Assembly (NCBI GenBank): GCA_027382625.1
Contig: JAJKFJ010020708.1
Coordinates: forward strand, 92,314 to 156,313
From: Tetmemena sp. SeJ-2015
Taxonomy: Eukaryota; Ciliophora; Spirotrichea; Sporadotrichida; Oxytrichidae
DNA: 64,000 bases
Direction: 5' to 3'
The notes beneath the pieces are model-generated. The model had not been told where the DNA came from. It searched no databases and saw only the letters and a list, made by a program, of their open reading frames with translations. Within the stretch, counting starts at the first letter, position 1. Each line of letters opens with the position of its first letter. Position numbers and translations under genes: made by a program. This document shows, one piece after another, positions 10,620-22,601 of this stretch.

Positions 10620-11750
10620 CATATTAATTTTTTTAATTTCCTTTATAACAAATATAGATTATGGTGGAGGGGGGGTGAGTGAATCTGCAAATTTAACTGC
10701 CCACATTTTTCAACTCCCTAATTACTATTTTAACCAATCAATTTAATATATTTATCACCTATTTTCATTGCATCTCTTCTTTTATCTATTAAAACCTTTT
10801 CTTTACTAATTTTTTAAACTAATTTGTTTAAAATAATTGACAAATTGATTTTAATAAAGAAATTAAATCTTTTGCTTAGAACTGAAGAATGAATTATTAA
10901 AAATTCTTTTTTATATGTTACCTTTAAATGAATTATTAAAATAGCAAAATTCAGTTTTTATTTAAATTTCTAGTAGGTTTAATACCCTAATGAATTAATT
11001 TTAGAACAGTAAAAACGTTGGGAAACCTTTTTAATTAAATAATCACTCTCATATTTAACTTTTACTTTACAATAATTTAGCAAAATCACTTATTCAAATT
11101 TATTCTCTTTATAAACAGTTTCTATGCTTAAATTTTATGTAGAACGAACTCTAAAAAAATTTTCTTCTACGATTTTCTCTTAATTTTAATGAAATTTTGA
11201 TTTTTAAATAGGATACACTAACTGAGAAATTTTAAAAGCTGCTGCAATTGGGGTATTCTACCCTTAATAAAAGTCATAACTCCTAAATCGATAACATCAA
11301 TGAGGAATTTATTCAAATTAAAATTCCCTAATTTTCTTTAATTTGATTAAATTAATTTAAACTTCTTTGATTGATGAGCATTAACTGGATGAATCAATAG
11401 TAATAAGAGCTTGATCTTGTGATTCACTGTTTTAATGCGTGTCTAGCCATAAAATAAATAAATTTCTTAGGGCAATGTTCATTGGAGTTAATTAATTATT
11501 GCTGCAAATTTAACTAATTAAAGTGCTTTAAAAAGAACTAGTTTTAAGCTGATTTCTGCAATATTAACAAAATGTTTGTAGATTAATCATTGACATAACA
11601 GATCCATATATTCTTTCCTTTTCAACTTAATTTAAGGGTTAAAACTTAACAAAATATGTTTTAGATAATAATATTTTTACTTTATTAAAATCTTACATTT
11701 CTTATTTTAAAATCATAAACTAAAATGAAAAATGGATTTAATATCAATAA
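10620..11750. other. AT-rich spacer
   Basis: Only a short G-rich run (ggtggagggggggtgag near 10661-10678) stands out. I see no gene or repeat family in this stretch. Confidence 0.3.
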
Positions 11751-11755
11751 TATTT

Positions 11756-12274
11756 TTGATTTTGCGTTGATTTTAAAAAGTTTAAATTAATATAGTGGCT
11801 GTTGAAAAACGTTGGAGGAGAGCGAAGTGAGTTTCCTGATGTAGTGGCTCCTGGTTTCGTGGCATTTTTAAATCTCTTTTCCTTTCTAATTCAAATTTAA
11901 TAGGTTGAGTGAATTAATTGAAATTACGCATTAATTTATTTAAATCACACTTTCAGATTTTCAGTTAAAACTATTGGAATATTTTAGTGGGAATTTTACA
12001 ATGTGTTTATTAAAAGCGTATTCCTAATTTTATTAGTGCTTATTAAATGTTCAAAAAGTTTTAACTGAAAATCTGAAAGTGTGATTTAAATAAATTAAGG
12101 CGTAATTTCAATTAATTTACTCAACCTATTAAATTTGAGTTAGAATGGAAACAGAGATCTCAAAATGCCACGAAACCAGGAGCCACTACATCAGGAAACT
12201 CACTTCGCTCTCCTCCAACGTTTGTCAACAGCCACTATATTAATTTAAACTTTTTAAAATCAACGCAAAATCAA
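11756..12274. repeat. Inverted-repeat (foldback/MITE-like) element, about 217-bp arms
   Basis: The arm 11756-11972 is repeated in reverse complement at 12057-12274, with an 84-bp unrelated centre. The arms match closely apart from a few substitutions and small indels, and both include the GC-richer word ggaggagagcgaagtgag (left arm 11814-11831) and its complement. The outer ends read ttgattttgcgttg and its complement, without an obvious target duplication. The interior encodes nothing recognisable. This structure is what a non-autonomous foldback transposon or a terminal-inverted-repeat germline element would look like. Confidence 0.8.
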
Positions 12275-12279
12275 GAATA

Positions 12280-13540
12280 CAAGTATATCTATGCTTGAAA
12301 ATTCTCTTTCTGACTCTTATTGATGAGTTGCTATAAATTACTTTAAAATCCTTTTAAAAAAATGATTTTTAAAATTCATCAATAAATTTTCAGCAAATAA
12401 AACAATAGTATTTACTCTCGGCAATCTACAAAAAATAGCATTTTTGGTCAATGCTAATTAGATTTAAATATCTAGAGATAATTATATGAAGTCATAGCTA
12501 TAAATAAAATAGAATTCATTTAAATTAAATTAAAATCTAAGGCCCCTTAAAAGTTGTATCTACTATCTTTATCTCTAATCAAATTAAAATAATTTAAATA
12601 AACTGATTGTCTCCCCTTGTACGATCTGATCCTAATATAGGGAGCAGTCAGTCATAATATTAAGAACTATAAGAAAAATTAGGGATAGTTTTGAGCCAAT
12701 AGTATAATAATCTAATTTGCATCCTATAGCTTCTTACCCTCGGTTATGTTATCAGTCACAATTTAAATAATTTAAATTTCTGAGTTCAAAATATTCAGAT
12801 TAAGAAGAGTCTAGGAATTTATTGTTCGAAGATCATTTAAAAATATAAAAGAAGGTTATTCTGGAAAGAACATAAAACAATAATTTAAGAATTAAATAAA
12901 AATAAGCACTTTAAAATAAAATTTCTAATAACTTTGAATTATAATTTTAAAGAAAGAAACATTCTAATTAAGTATTTAGCATGGAAATTTCAAAAACATA
13001 CAATAAAAACTACTAGGCTATTTGTAATGTTCCAAAGCTCAATGAGTCTTCAATTTGAGGTAGGCTTCGATAAGCTATCTATAAACTGAGATGAATGGAA
13101 AATGCTCTTACTTTTGAAAATATTTTTATTTGAAGATGAGATTTTGAAAAGTAGCATTTGAATTAAAAATCAGCAGATCTGAATATTGTAGAAGTTCTGA
13201 AATTTTATTTCCATTTTTGTCATTGATGAGATTGATTACTAGATAATCTTATAAATAAATTTAGATATTCAAAATTTAATTAATTATAAATTATGTATTT
13301 AATAAATGCAATAATTCATATAAAAACTTTCCAAAACTGTATTTATCTTGTATTTTAAATATTCTTTTATTCTACAGCTGCCAGAATTCCCTTTTGCTTC
13401 TAGTCCTTATATAAAACTCAATTCGCTATTAATTATAACTTTGGTGATGATTAAAATACGAAGGTAGAAATTTATCAAAAGCTACAATTCTACTATTGGA
13501 AAAAATATTTGAATTGATCTAAAATGTATTGGTTGCAAAT
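12280..13540. other. AT-rich spacer
   Basis: No convincing coding frame, RNA or repeat is seen. Confidence 0.3.
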
Positions 13541-13546
13541 TATAAA

Positions 13547-13711
13547 ATGAAACTTATTGCATTTTTTTCGTTCATTTTATAATCTTATTCTGCCACGATT
13601 GAAAATTTAGTTGAGCCACTGAGCTAATATGAAGAGCCAATAATATCACGAGTAAAATGCAATATGGACTTATCCATTATTTAACCAACACCTAACTCAC
13701 TAAATTTCTGA
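13547..13711 (+). CDS. Small secreted peptide or signal-peptide exon
   Basis: An ATG opens a 54-codon frame ending in TGA. The first residues MKLIAFFSFILQSYSA form a textbook signal peptide: a Lys near the start, a hydrophobic core and small residues before a likely cleavage site. The mature part begins TIENLVEPLSQYEEPIIS. The frame uses TAA as Gln within the signal peptide. It may be a complete small secreted protein or the first exon of a longer one; no downstream partner was found. I do not recognise the family. Confidence 0.45.
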
Positions 13712-13719
13712 ATATCTTA

Positions 13720-14880
13720 AACTACACTCCCAGAAGCTGAGATTTATGAAATAATTCACAAACAATTATTCTTATTAATTAACTTTCTATTATTTAATTA
13801 TTTAAAGTTTTATTTATGAAAGCACTCTGAAAGTCCTAGAATATTAATTAATTAAGTAGTATATTTGAATTAGTATTTATGATTTTATTTTTGTGAATAA
13901 TGATAGCTAAGTAAGATTTAATGAGTCTTACTGAATAGTCAAAGAATAAGCATTTGAAATAAGTTGCCATCGCTCATCATTTTGGATAATATTCAACAAA
14001 TTAATAATGATATTTATAATTATGACTAAAATATATATTAGTTTTGTAATATCCGTAGTTTATTTTTTATTTTAAAGTTCCTGACATAATAAGAATTTCG
14101 CAGTTGAAACCCAATTAACCAGCAATTCTTAAAATAATTTTAAGCTAAGTAGTTATTGTACTCAATCAACGCGCTTTAGATTGACTTGTAGGGATATGCC
14201 ACTGTCCCCAGTTCAATTTATATAAAATGCTAAAGAGCAAATTCAAAAGTTATAATTAATATGTTTATATTAAAAGTATTTAAGTAAAATCGAATTATAA
14301 TAAAATATGCAATTATTATATATATAATCTATTTAAAAATGTGATTTTATCATAAAGAATTTGATGCTTTAGTATTAGCAATTGCTAAAAGCATTTGAAT
14401 GAATAGACTAGGTCGGATATATTTTATGCCATAAATCTCTAAATTGGTTTCAACATTATTTAATGTGTTAAAGATTTAATCCAAAAATTAATTTTATTTT
14501 TTACAAAAATTTTGTTAGAGATTACATCAAGGAAAATTATTGCATCTCTCATTAAGTTTATGGAAAATATACAACAGTTTACTGGTTTATTTTTCCAAAA
14601 AATGATTAATTTTTATTTTTTGGATGTCGTCATTCCTGATGCAGCTTGAAAACAGAGAAAGTTTTAATAGGCTTATAACTCTTTTATAGGCTTAAAACAT
14701 CAATAAATATTCTTATAGCAAGATCTCAATTGGAATAATTGAGCAAGTTAATTAATTTTAACTAGAGATTCTTTACTTATAAAGTCCTTGAATATAAAAG
14801 CTATATTTCAAGAATTAGTAATTCATTATAGTAGGAATTTTAATTCAAAACGTTGATTAGATAAAATTATAAATGGAAAT
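13720..14880. other. AT-rich spacer
   Basis: A less AT-rich patch at about 14155-14215 has no sustained frame. Nothing else is seen. Confidence 0.3.
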
Positions 14881-15170
14881 TCGCAACTCGTAGTAGTTTA
14901 AATTACAGATTCACCCCTGATCTGCAGCTTGTTTGACAGCTCATCAAAAAATAATATGAATTTCTTCTTAATAATCTTCACATTACCCCTCAGCAGCGAG
15001 ATATGACTTTCGCACTCTTCATCATCCTCTTCATCTTCGTCATTAAAACTTTTGACGCTTATAACTCTTGACTTTGCGCTCACACACAAAAGTTGCAAGG
15101 ATAAAAAAGTTCTTAGAATTTAATGCTGAATCGAATGGTGTAATAATTATTTAAATCTGACACACTTCAA
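14826..15170 (-). CDS. Coding segment with acidic stretch, unknown family
   Basis: The minus strand is open under the Gln code across this interval. It contains LCVSAKSRVISVKSFNDEDE, then an Asp/Glu run, then SHISLLRGNVKIIKKKFILF and SNKLQIRGESV, ending in TGA near 14826. Base composition is visibly richer in G and C than its flanks. No ATG is present, so it is an internal or 3' segment of a gene. The part at 15040-15155 is paralogous to 10443-10600 on the opposite strand. Confidence 0.4.
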
Positions 15171-15179
15171 CCATTACTT

Positions 15180-16080
15180 ATTTATTTATTCCATTTTAAT
15201 TTAATATCTAATTTTCTTTTTTATTAAATTCTCAGCTATATTTATCATCATTTAAATTCTTCGATTTTATTTCATATTTAAACTCTATTATTTTCAAGGT
15301 AGTTATTTGAATTAGGATCCACAAATATTGCCAAATAATAATTATTGTAAAAATTTTTGTTAAAAATTAATGATCCTATTTTCTGGTATAAAATGGGAAA
15401 AATTGTAAAAATAATACGAGATAGCTTTGTTAAAAAGAGATACATTTGTTTGATTCACCTACTATTAAAATAAATAAGGAGGAGGGAGTTTCAAAATCAT
15501 CTAAAAAATTGCAAACAATAATCTTTCAATCTCAGATTAAATGAAAATGTTTTAGTATGGAGGTCTTTCTAAATGTTTTAATTGACAAACAAAAGCATGC
15601 TTTTAATTATTTTAAGATTGCCGGAATGAATGAGTGTATATATAGAGATGTGCATTTATTCTTCTGAGAGATTCTATACAGCTCTCAAATTTTAGAATTT
15701 TTTAGAGTTTAATCAGATTGAAGAAAAAATTAATTTTATTAAGAAAAATTTAAATTTAATGATTCTTCAAAAAATTTGGCCCCTTTTTTTAAAAATCAAT
15801 CTTTCATAAAGCAAAAATTTTATTTTAAATTAATTTTTAATTTATTTTAAATATAATTGCAATCCGAAATCGATATCAAATATTTTATTATCCAAGAAAA
15901 AATTATTTAAAATATTTTAATTTTAATAAATATTAATTTTATCTTAGTTTTAATGAAATAATAATTTCTAAAATGAGAAAGATGATGACGTTATCTTTTA
16001 TAAAATAATTAATTTATTTATATTGAGCTTCCTAAAATAAGCCATTAATTGAGCCATCCTAAATGATTGTATTTTACCCT
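15180..16080. other. AT-rich spacer
   Basis: Long A/T runs only; no gene, RNA or repeat family was recognised. Confidence 0.3.
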
Positions 16081-16159
16081 GCAGTATTTGAAGTTTTGGT
16101 TTTGAAGCTAGGAATGCTAAGTTATAGTAACTGCAATTTCTTTTTAAATATTTTTTTCA

Positions 16160-16360
16160 GAGTCTGAGCAGCTTTGTTAGCAAGCAAAAGTTTCAAGATT
16201 TAAGAACGCATCACTGTTTTAGAAACCATTCGCATCCACAAAGAGATTACAAACCAAATGCTAATCTACGCCACCGCAAAGAGAGCAACTTATTTTAAAA
16301 CATTATCAAATAATAATTAACAAAAGTTTCATAAAATATTAGCATAAAATAAATCAAGTA
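16160..16360 (+). CDS. Possible exon behind a splice acceptor
   Basis: After an acceptor-like tttttttcag (about 16151-16160) the plus strand keeps a frame open to a TGA near 16360. It reads SEQLCQQAKVSRFKNASLFQ and continues KPFASTKRLQTKCQSTPP. Composition is coding-like at its start and becomes A/T-rich at its end. No family is recognised, and the upstream exon is not identified. Confidence 0.3.
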
Positions 16361-16364
16361 TACT

Positions 16365-17277
16365 GATATTATTAATAATTAAGGCAGATTATCAATTCAA
16401 ATTTTTATTTGATTTTATATATTCCCACCATAATTTCTATCACTTTAGACACCTTTTTTTTAAAAAAATAAATTGCATTGAATTTCATATAGATTGTTCT
16501 CGATAAAAAAGGGGTAGATGGTACGTGGAATCGACAGCCTGGAAATTTTTAAATTTTTTTTTAAATTAAAAAAAGCATATTTTTTTTAAAAAAAAGAGAA
16601 TTAAAATTTAAAAGCTTGGGGCTAATTATAAAAATCAATAGCTGCATCTCAATTATTCCATAATTCTTTAGAGTTATAAATCAAATAAGCATAAGATATT
16701 ATACTGAATCCTACTTTTTCAGTCATGAAAGTTTTTAGCTAATTAAAGTCTGGAAATTAATGTTTCAGTTAAGATGATGGTTGTAATTAAGTTTTAATTA
16801 GATTATGCTTAATTGACAGCAATATTTTCCTTAAATTATTTTAAACCTATTAGAAATAATGAAGACTCTTAAGTTACTTTGACATTCACTGTCTACTAGA
16901 ACATAGTTATCAGGGCTTTAATCAAATTATAATATCTTTCAAATTAAAATTAATTTTAAAGTACAAATCAGCAGTTTATCTTTTAAATTTATTTAAAATG
17001 ACTTTGAAGTTAACGAAAATAATTTGCGAATATTTAAAGATAATTATTTATAAAAGTTATCGAATAAATGGCATTGATTTCGCAAAATTCTAAACAAATC
17101 CAAGATTAAATTTTTCTGTTGCTGATGCGAGGCCTAGTTTCTTAGTCTAGCTTCTCTAAAAGACTGGCATTTTGAAGCTTTTACTTTAAAATTTAAATTT
17201 AAGAGATCATGTATTCAAATAATAATTAGCTAAGCTGAAAGCTTTCAATCTGTTAAATTTAACTCCTGAAATATAAT
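16365..17277. other. AT-rich spacer
   Basis: Contains short self-complementary A/T runs near 16540-16600 and no coding frame that I can support. Confidence 0.3.
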
Positions 17278-17660
17278 ATCTGAGATCTACAAAAGTTTTT
17301 TTTCGAAAAGTTTGGAAAATTTGAAAAAATTTTTAAAAAGTTCAAACATTAAAAATTTGGTAAAAACATTCGTTGAAGAAAAACTCCATTCTGATGTAGT
17401 TAAAAAACCCCCATCTTTAAAAATTTTTTAAAAAAAGCCCCAAAACCCCGAGGGGCTTTTTCTTTTGCTTAATTAAATTAAAATCTCTGATTGGGGTTGT
17501 TTTTTAAAAAATTTTAAAAATTGGGGTTTTACTTTTTAAAAATTTAGTGTTTTTACCTTTAAATTTTAAATGTTTCCCAAAAATTTTTTGCCCCAAATTT
17601 TTTTCTAATTCCAAACTTTTCGGGAAAAAAAATTTTTCTAAAATCTTTAGATACCATAAA
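17278..17660. repeat. Imperfect inverted-repeat element with C4A4/G4-rich centre
   Basis: The left part (17278-17400) and the right part (17515-17660) are imperfect reverse complements; both contain cgaaaagtttgg or its complement next to long A or T runs. Between them lies a hairpin agccccaaaaccccgagggg (17435-17454), whose CCCCAAAACCCC core looks like hypotrich telomere repeat. The element may be a MITE, or a scar where telomeric repeats became internal. The hairpin could also act as a strong structural terminator; this is speculative. Confidence 0.6.
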
Positions 17661-17669
17661 TGATTTAGA

Positions 17670-18590
17670 GTGATCTCACTATTTGAAACAGTTAAACTTA
17701 TTTGAATTAAGTTCCTTAATCAGTCTTCAACTATAATTAAGATATATTATCAACAATTTCAAACTGCCATGCTTTCAAAGAGCTACACTAGGGAGCTTTT
17801 CCTCGTCTGTACAACAGACAATCCATAGAATTGTATATAAAAAAGATTTTACATATTCAATGCCATTTTTTCAATATAGAATATGCTTAAATATTATGAA
17901 TATATATTTTATTCAATTATAAGGAAATAACCTTTACTTTTTTCCATTACTTAAAAAATATAATTTGCAAAGAAAAGAAATTTTGAACAATTCAGCTAAG
18001 TGATTCTATAATTTATGACTGATAAAGTTTTCAGTAAGCAATATAATAACTTTATGGTTTAATTTATTTCATTGGAGTTTAAATAGAATTAGCTGGATTT
18101 CTTAATGAGATCATTAATTAATTATTTTAATTTTATATATTTGAATGCTGATTTAAATTACATTATAAATATTAATAAGGGCAGAACTAGCAAATCTCTC
18201 CTTCTTAAGCGAGAAACATTTATGAGTTCGCACATTTGGTGCAGCTGATCTTGTCTAAAATAAATATTTATTCCACTAAGCATTCTGAGCATGACTCATC
18301 ACAATCTAAACGCTTAGTTTTAATCAAAATATAATAAACTTTTTTTATCTTATCATTTAAATTTTTATTTTTTCTAATTAGAATTTAAAAATAAAAGCTT
18401 TATGCATATTTTTTAAGAATTGAGAATATTTAGATATTAAACATTTTATAATAATAATAATTAATGATAAAAAACCTTTTAAACTAATTTTATAATAGGA
18501 TTTGTATGTGCTCCAAATTATACATTAGATTTCATGCTAAATTAAGTAATTAACAATAAGATAGATAGATAAATAAATAAATCTACTTTC
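17670..18590. other. AT-rich spacer
   Basis: No supported gene. A less AT-rich patch at 18180-18310 has no sustained frame on either strand. Confidence 0.3.
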
Positions 18591-18679
18591 AATCCTTCTA
18601 TGTGGAAAAAAACCATATTACCCATTTAAATAACCACCTGGAGTTTATTAAGCGCCTCTCTATATATTTGAGAATGTAA

Positions 18680-19110
18680 AAGACCTTTGAAAATTTGCTC
18701 ATTGTCTATTTATATGCTGAATCACCTTTTTGATTTACAGGGCATGGCACATTTAAAATAAGGCTTCTCAACTTTGATTATACGAAAGCAGAGAAATAAT
18801 TCGTCTAGATGCGATTATGTTTTAATCTTTCAAATTTAATTGGGCAAGAAGCTATACTGTAATAGGTTTAAGCAGTCTAATATTCTTAGATGCTAGATTA
18901 AATGAGTTTTATTCAAGACAAAAGCATCATCATAAATTTCAATGTGTGGATATCTTTAATATTTTAGCATGGCTTTGAGGTAATAATCAGTCCCTCGCTT
19001 ATGAAATTTAAAGTAGCTACCTAGGAATATCTAACCCCTCTAGAACTCAGATTCTCTGGCCAAAAATTAAGGCTTAAGTAGTTTCTAAGTAACTTTCTTA
19101 GACGAATAAA
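18680..19110 (-). pseudogene. LRR-like fragment, minus strand
   Basis: The minus strand reads NIKDIHTLKFMMMLLS and, after a frame change, NKTHLIQHLRILDCLNLL, under the Gln code. The Leu spacing resembles the LRR parts of the F-box families located downstream, but the orientation is opposite. At least one frame break and no start codon make a remnant most likely. Confidence 0.3.
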
Positions 19111-19149
19111 CTGTAAGCACAGAGTCCTATGCTGTAACGCCAAATATAC

Positions 19150-21135
19150 ATTTTCTATTTTTTTTTATATACCAATTTATAGAAATTTATGATAAAAACA
19201 TATTTAAAAAAGGAGTTTATTAACAGCAGAAATAGTACTTTATAGCATTAAAAATGGAAGCTTTTTATTTTATGTTTTTGAGTAAAATTTTTTTTAAAAA
19301 TATACAAATGTTAGTGTAAATTCATATTAATTTTAAATTAAATTTTAAGTACTTATTGAATTTCTTTTAAATAATAGCACTAAAATTTCCTTATTAAACA
19401 CATTTAAATTCAAAGATTAAAAAAATTAACCAGTTTGATTTATCGATTAATCTACATATCAAAAGGAGGGAATTAAAATTAAATCAATTCCCTTCTATTG
19501 AGCATTATATTTACCCCTCATTCAATTTATGAGGAAAAAAATATAAATTTTAGTTAGATAGATTAAAATTGAAACAATATTTTACCCTCGCAAGTATTTA
19601 ATCCCTTGTCAAAATACTATTAGCTTTAGCATTCTAAGTTTAACGAGAAAATATAATTTATTTTACTACAGAGAGCCCAAAGTAAATAACAGAAGCTATA
19701 AATCATTTAAATATAAAATATAAATAGTTTAGTTTGTGGCAAGTAGTAAACAAAAAAAATTATTAGAAAGTTTATAAATTTATTTATTTAAAATGAAAAG
19801 CCTTTTTATTATTTTTTCATAATTTAAAAATGCTTTTATAAAATAATAAAAAGCAGAATTTTTTCTAATTTAATATTAATTTCAAATATAACTGCTAATA
19901 ATTATTTATTTATTTGAGAATTCTATTTAATATCTGTATTCTTATGAATTCCATCTCTCATTTATCTAAAACAATTACTTCTAAGTAATTTCATAGCATA
20001 TGTTTAATTAATATTTTAATTGTTTATCAGAAATAGCAAGGCTGCTTATGACATCTAAATTTTATTTTTGAATAAGAATTTATATATTATGTTAGACAAC
20101 CAAGTAATTCACTTCGCACTTTAATTCACTAACTATCTCAACTTAAAAAATATTAATTTATTTTATAATTTATAAGATTATTAATGATATAGCAGGGTAA
20201 AGTTTATCTTTATTAGTAAGACAACTTAAGATAATTTTAATTTATTTTTTTATAATTAAAATAATATAGACTGATCAATAAGATAAATATAATTAAATAA
20301 ATATCTTTTGTTTTAAATATTTAATTTATTTATAAAATATAAGATTTTCTTAATATATAATAACTTAATAAGTCAATAAACTCAAAATAACAACAAAGGT
20401 TATGTGCCGTGTTATTTTGCAATTAATATCTCTCCTTAGATTAGCCTCCTTTTTTAATATTAAAACTAAATATCTGTCTATTTTAAATAATCATGTGGTT
20501 AAGCTAGTCAAGAAATTAAAAATATTTATAGATATTTGTAATTAATTTTCGCATTCTGTTGATATATGTGGTGCCTAATTTAAATTTTCATTTTAAGATT
20601 AATTTAAAACAAAAATGAAATTACCTATGATTTTAAAAATATTCAAGTTAAATTAATATGTTAACTTCTTAAATAAAGAAGTAAAATAATGTTTCAAATT
20701 TATTACAAAATTGTTTTTGCAAAGACTTCTGAGCTTGAAGTAAATAATTTTGAAGATAATGAGTGATATGTTGAATAGTTTTAAATTACAATAATCATAC
20801 CTAATATGAGTAATAAGGATGAGTGGTACAGAAGGCACTTAAGTAACTGTTTGCTTAATGGATAAGTACTAATCTCTCGTTATTAATTTTTTATATTTAA
20901 AAAGCACTTTTAAAAAAATATTCATTAATATATTTCATAAAATATATTTTAATTATAGTTCTTAAGTTTTTATAAACTAAAACTTATACATAAAGATTAT
21001 TGTATAAAATATGGATAAATTATAATATTTTGAAATGCAAAGCGAACCTACTTATTATGCAGAACTGTTTCAAAAACCAATCCTAGATCTCCCTCACCCA
21101 ATAATGAATATAGGCCCCTCTAATGTCTAACCCCA
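19150..21135. other. Long AT-rich stretch
   Basis: About 2 kb of very AT-rich DNA. A minus-strand frame at 20653-20838 is open but shows only hydrophobic/Asn/Lys bias, as expected by chance in such DNA. No gene is called. Confidence 0.3.
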
Positions 21136-21137
21136 AC

Positions 21138-21180
21138 TTAATTTCACTTTCTTATCATATTATGGGATTTTGTGGTTTTT
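21138..21180. repeat. Solitary TBE transposon terminus
   Basis: The segment tttcactttcttatcatatt followed by atgggattttgtggttttt matches the right end of the truncated TBE at 39415-39456 and the complement of the TBE end at 59716-59775. The last part is a decayed G4T4 telomeric repeat. The orientation means that the element body would lie to the left, but no TBE genes are found there. It is therefore a relic or solo terminus. Confidence 0.6.
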
Positions 21181-21554
21181 AATGCTTAATATAATTCAAA
21201 TTAATTAGCAAACGTTTGATATTTGAATTCAATGTTTTACTATATTAAAAATTATATTTAAAAGTTCAGAAATATGCCTTGCTCCTTCATGCTTATTTGT
21301 AAAAATTATACTTTAAATTAAATACGGTAAATATTTAAGTTTTTGCAAATTATGAAAAATTAGATATTATAAATTATCAAAATTAGTTATAGTACAAATA
21401 CGAATTAGCGATTTAGGGTTGTAGAAAAGTAATTGAATGCATATCTTGAGGTGCTCTCTAGGGCCTCTGATGCGTGGCTGTTTTAGATTTAATGCTCTAT
21501 TAATTGTGTGATTCATATATTTATTAATTTCCATAATCAAGTTATTTGTATTAA

Positions 21555-22274
21555 ATGCAAGCCTCTTTCCTACTCAAAATATTCTCAAAGCAAGTCATCA
21601 GATCCCAGCAACTTATCTTCACCAATTCCAGATACTTCGCAGTTTTTCGGTAAAAATTCTTATCCCTTCCTTATCATGGATCACTAAGTGAACTGTAGTA
21701 AGTTCACGAAGGACCACGAGTGAATTGAGTAAGACGCCACCACCAAGGTATAATTCTATTTTAAGGATCTTTAATTCACAGAAGAAAGTTCTTTCTGGGC
21801 CTTAGGTTGAAATATCGGCATCACTAAGTTTGCTCTGGGTGAGTTATGAGATATCGTCTTCGTCGACAAGAAGGAAGCTAGAACCAAGTTCTCTAAGGGA
21901 GAGGGAATCGTAAGTTTATAAGATCAGATTAAAACTAGCTAATTACCTATTCTATAAATATGGATTTGCAAAGGGAAGATGCCAAACATTATATTAGACT
22001 GCGTTCGAGAGCGTTAAAATAGCAGCTGATGAATATGCCTCAGTAAACGGAGAAGTGGTAGCAGTAAACGATAAGGTGCAAGGTGACCCCGCCCTAGTAA
22101 CGATGGCTGGGTTGTGCGAGTCAAAATTGCAGATGAAAAAGATTTGAGTAAGATTTTCGAAGATATTATTAATCATCCTTCTTATCAGATGAGATGATGG
22201 ATCAGCAGCAATACAACAAGTTCCTCGAGCAGAATAAGCACTAAGCGAATTAAAGCCACATATCAATCACTTGA
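21555..22274 (+). pseudogene. GCSH: Glycine cleavage system H protein, four-exon pseudogene
   Basis: GCSH carries the lipoyl-linked aminomethyl intermediate of the mitochondrial glycine cleavage system. Exon 1 (21555-21649) encodes a mitochondrial presequence ending SRYFA. Introns are 21650-21698, 21748-21805, 21910-21997 and 22148-22188, all GT-AG. The family motifs are clear: KFTKDHE, GITKFALGEL, DIVFVD, KFSKGEGI, TAFESVKIAADEY (with the lipoyl-Lys context ESVK), VNGEVVAVND, GWVVRVKIADEKDL and a C terminus KFLEQNKH. Lesions: TGA replaces the nearly invariant Trp of HEW (21721-21723); TGA replaces Gly after GEL (21847-21849); one base is missing near the start of exon 3 and one near 22100, where the loop before GWVV is also shortened. 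After KH comes TAA, which is Gln in this code; the first TGA is ten codons later. Clean introns with a damaged frame argue for decay of a once functional gene. Confidence 0.85.
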
Positions 22275-22601
22275 ACTTCTACAAATGCCAATCAAGAAAT
22301 GCATTCATTTACTTTTCTATCACCCTCAATTACTAATTCGTATTTGTTCTATAAATTCAAATTTGAACTTCAAATTAATATCATTCTTCATGTAATTATT
22401 TAACCAAAATATCAAATTATATTTTTGTCTTTCATAATTGGCTTCTCCCATTATAAAAATTATTTTATTTATTTATAATAGAATGAAAAATTCGAAGTCA
22501 TTTTGCTTGTTATTTGAATATTCAATTAAGCTAAAATGAGTATATTTACAAAATAAATTATCCTATAGTATATAATAAAAGACTTTAAATTAGGAATTAC
22601 A

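Noticed and set aside
21721..21849. TGA as Trp (Blepharisma-type code), suggested by TGA at the Trp of HEW in GCSH
   Set aside because: TGA ends the F-box genes at consistent places, Trp is TGG throughout them, and the other internal TGA codons stand for Gly, Ser, Gln, Arg or Cys positions, not Trp.
21994..22266. A 90-codon minus-strand ORF
   Set aside because: It is the shadow of GCSH exons 3-4 on the plus strand, where family motifs and introns are clear.
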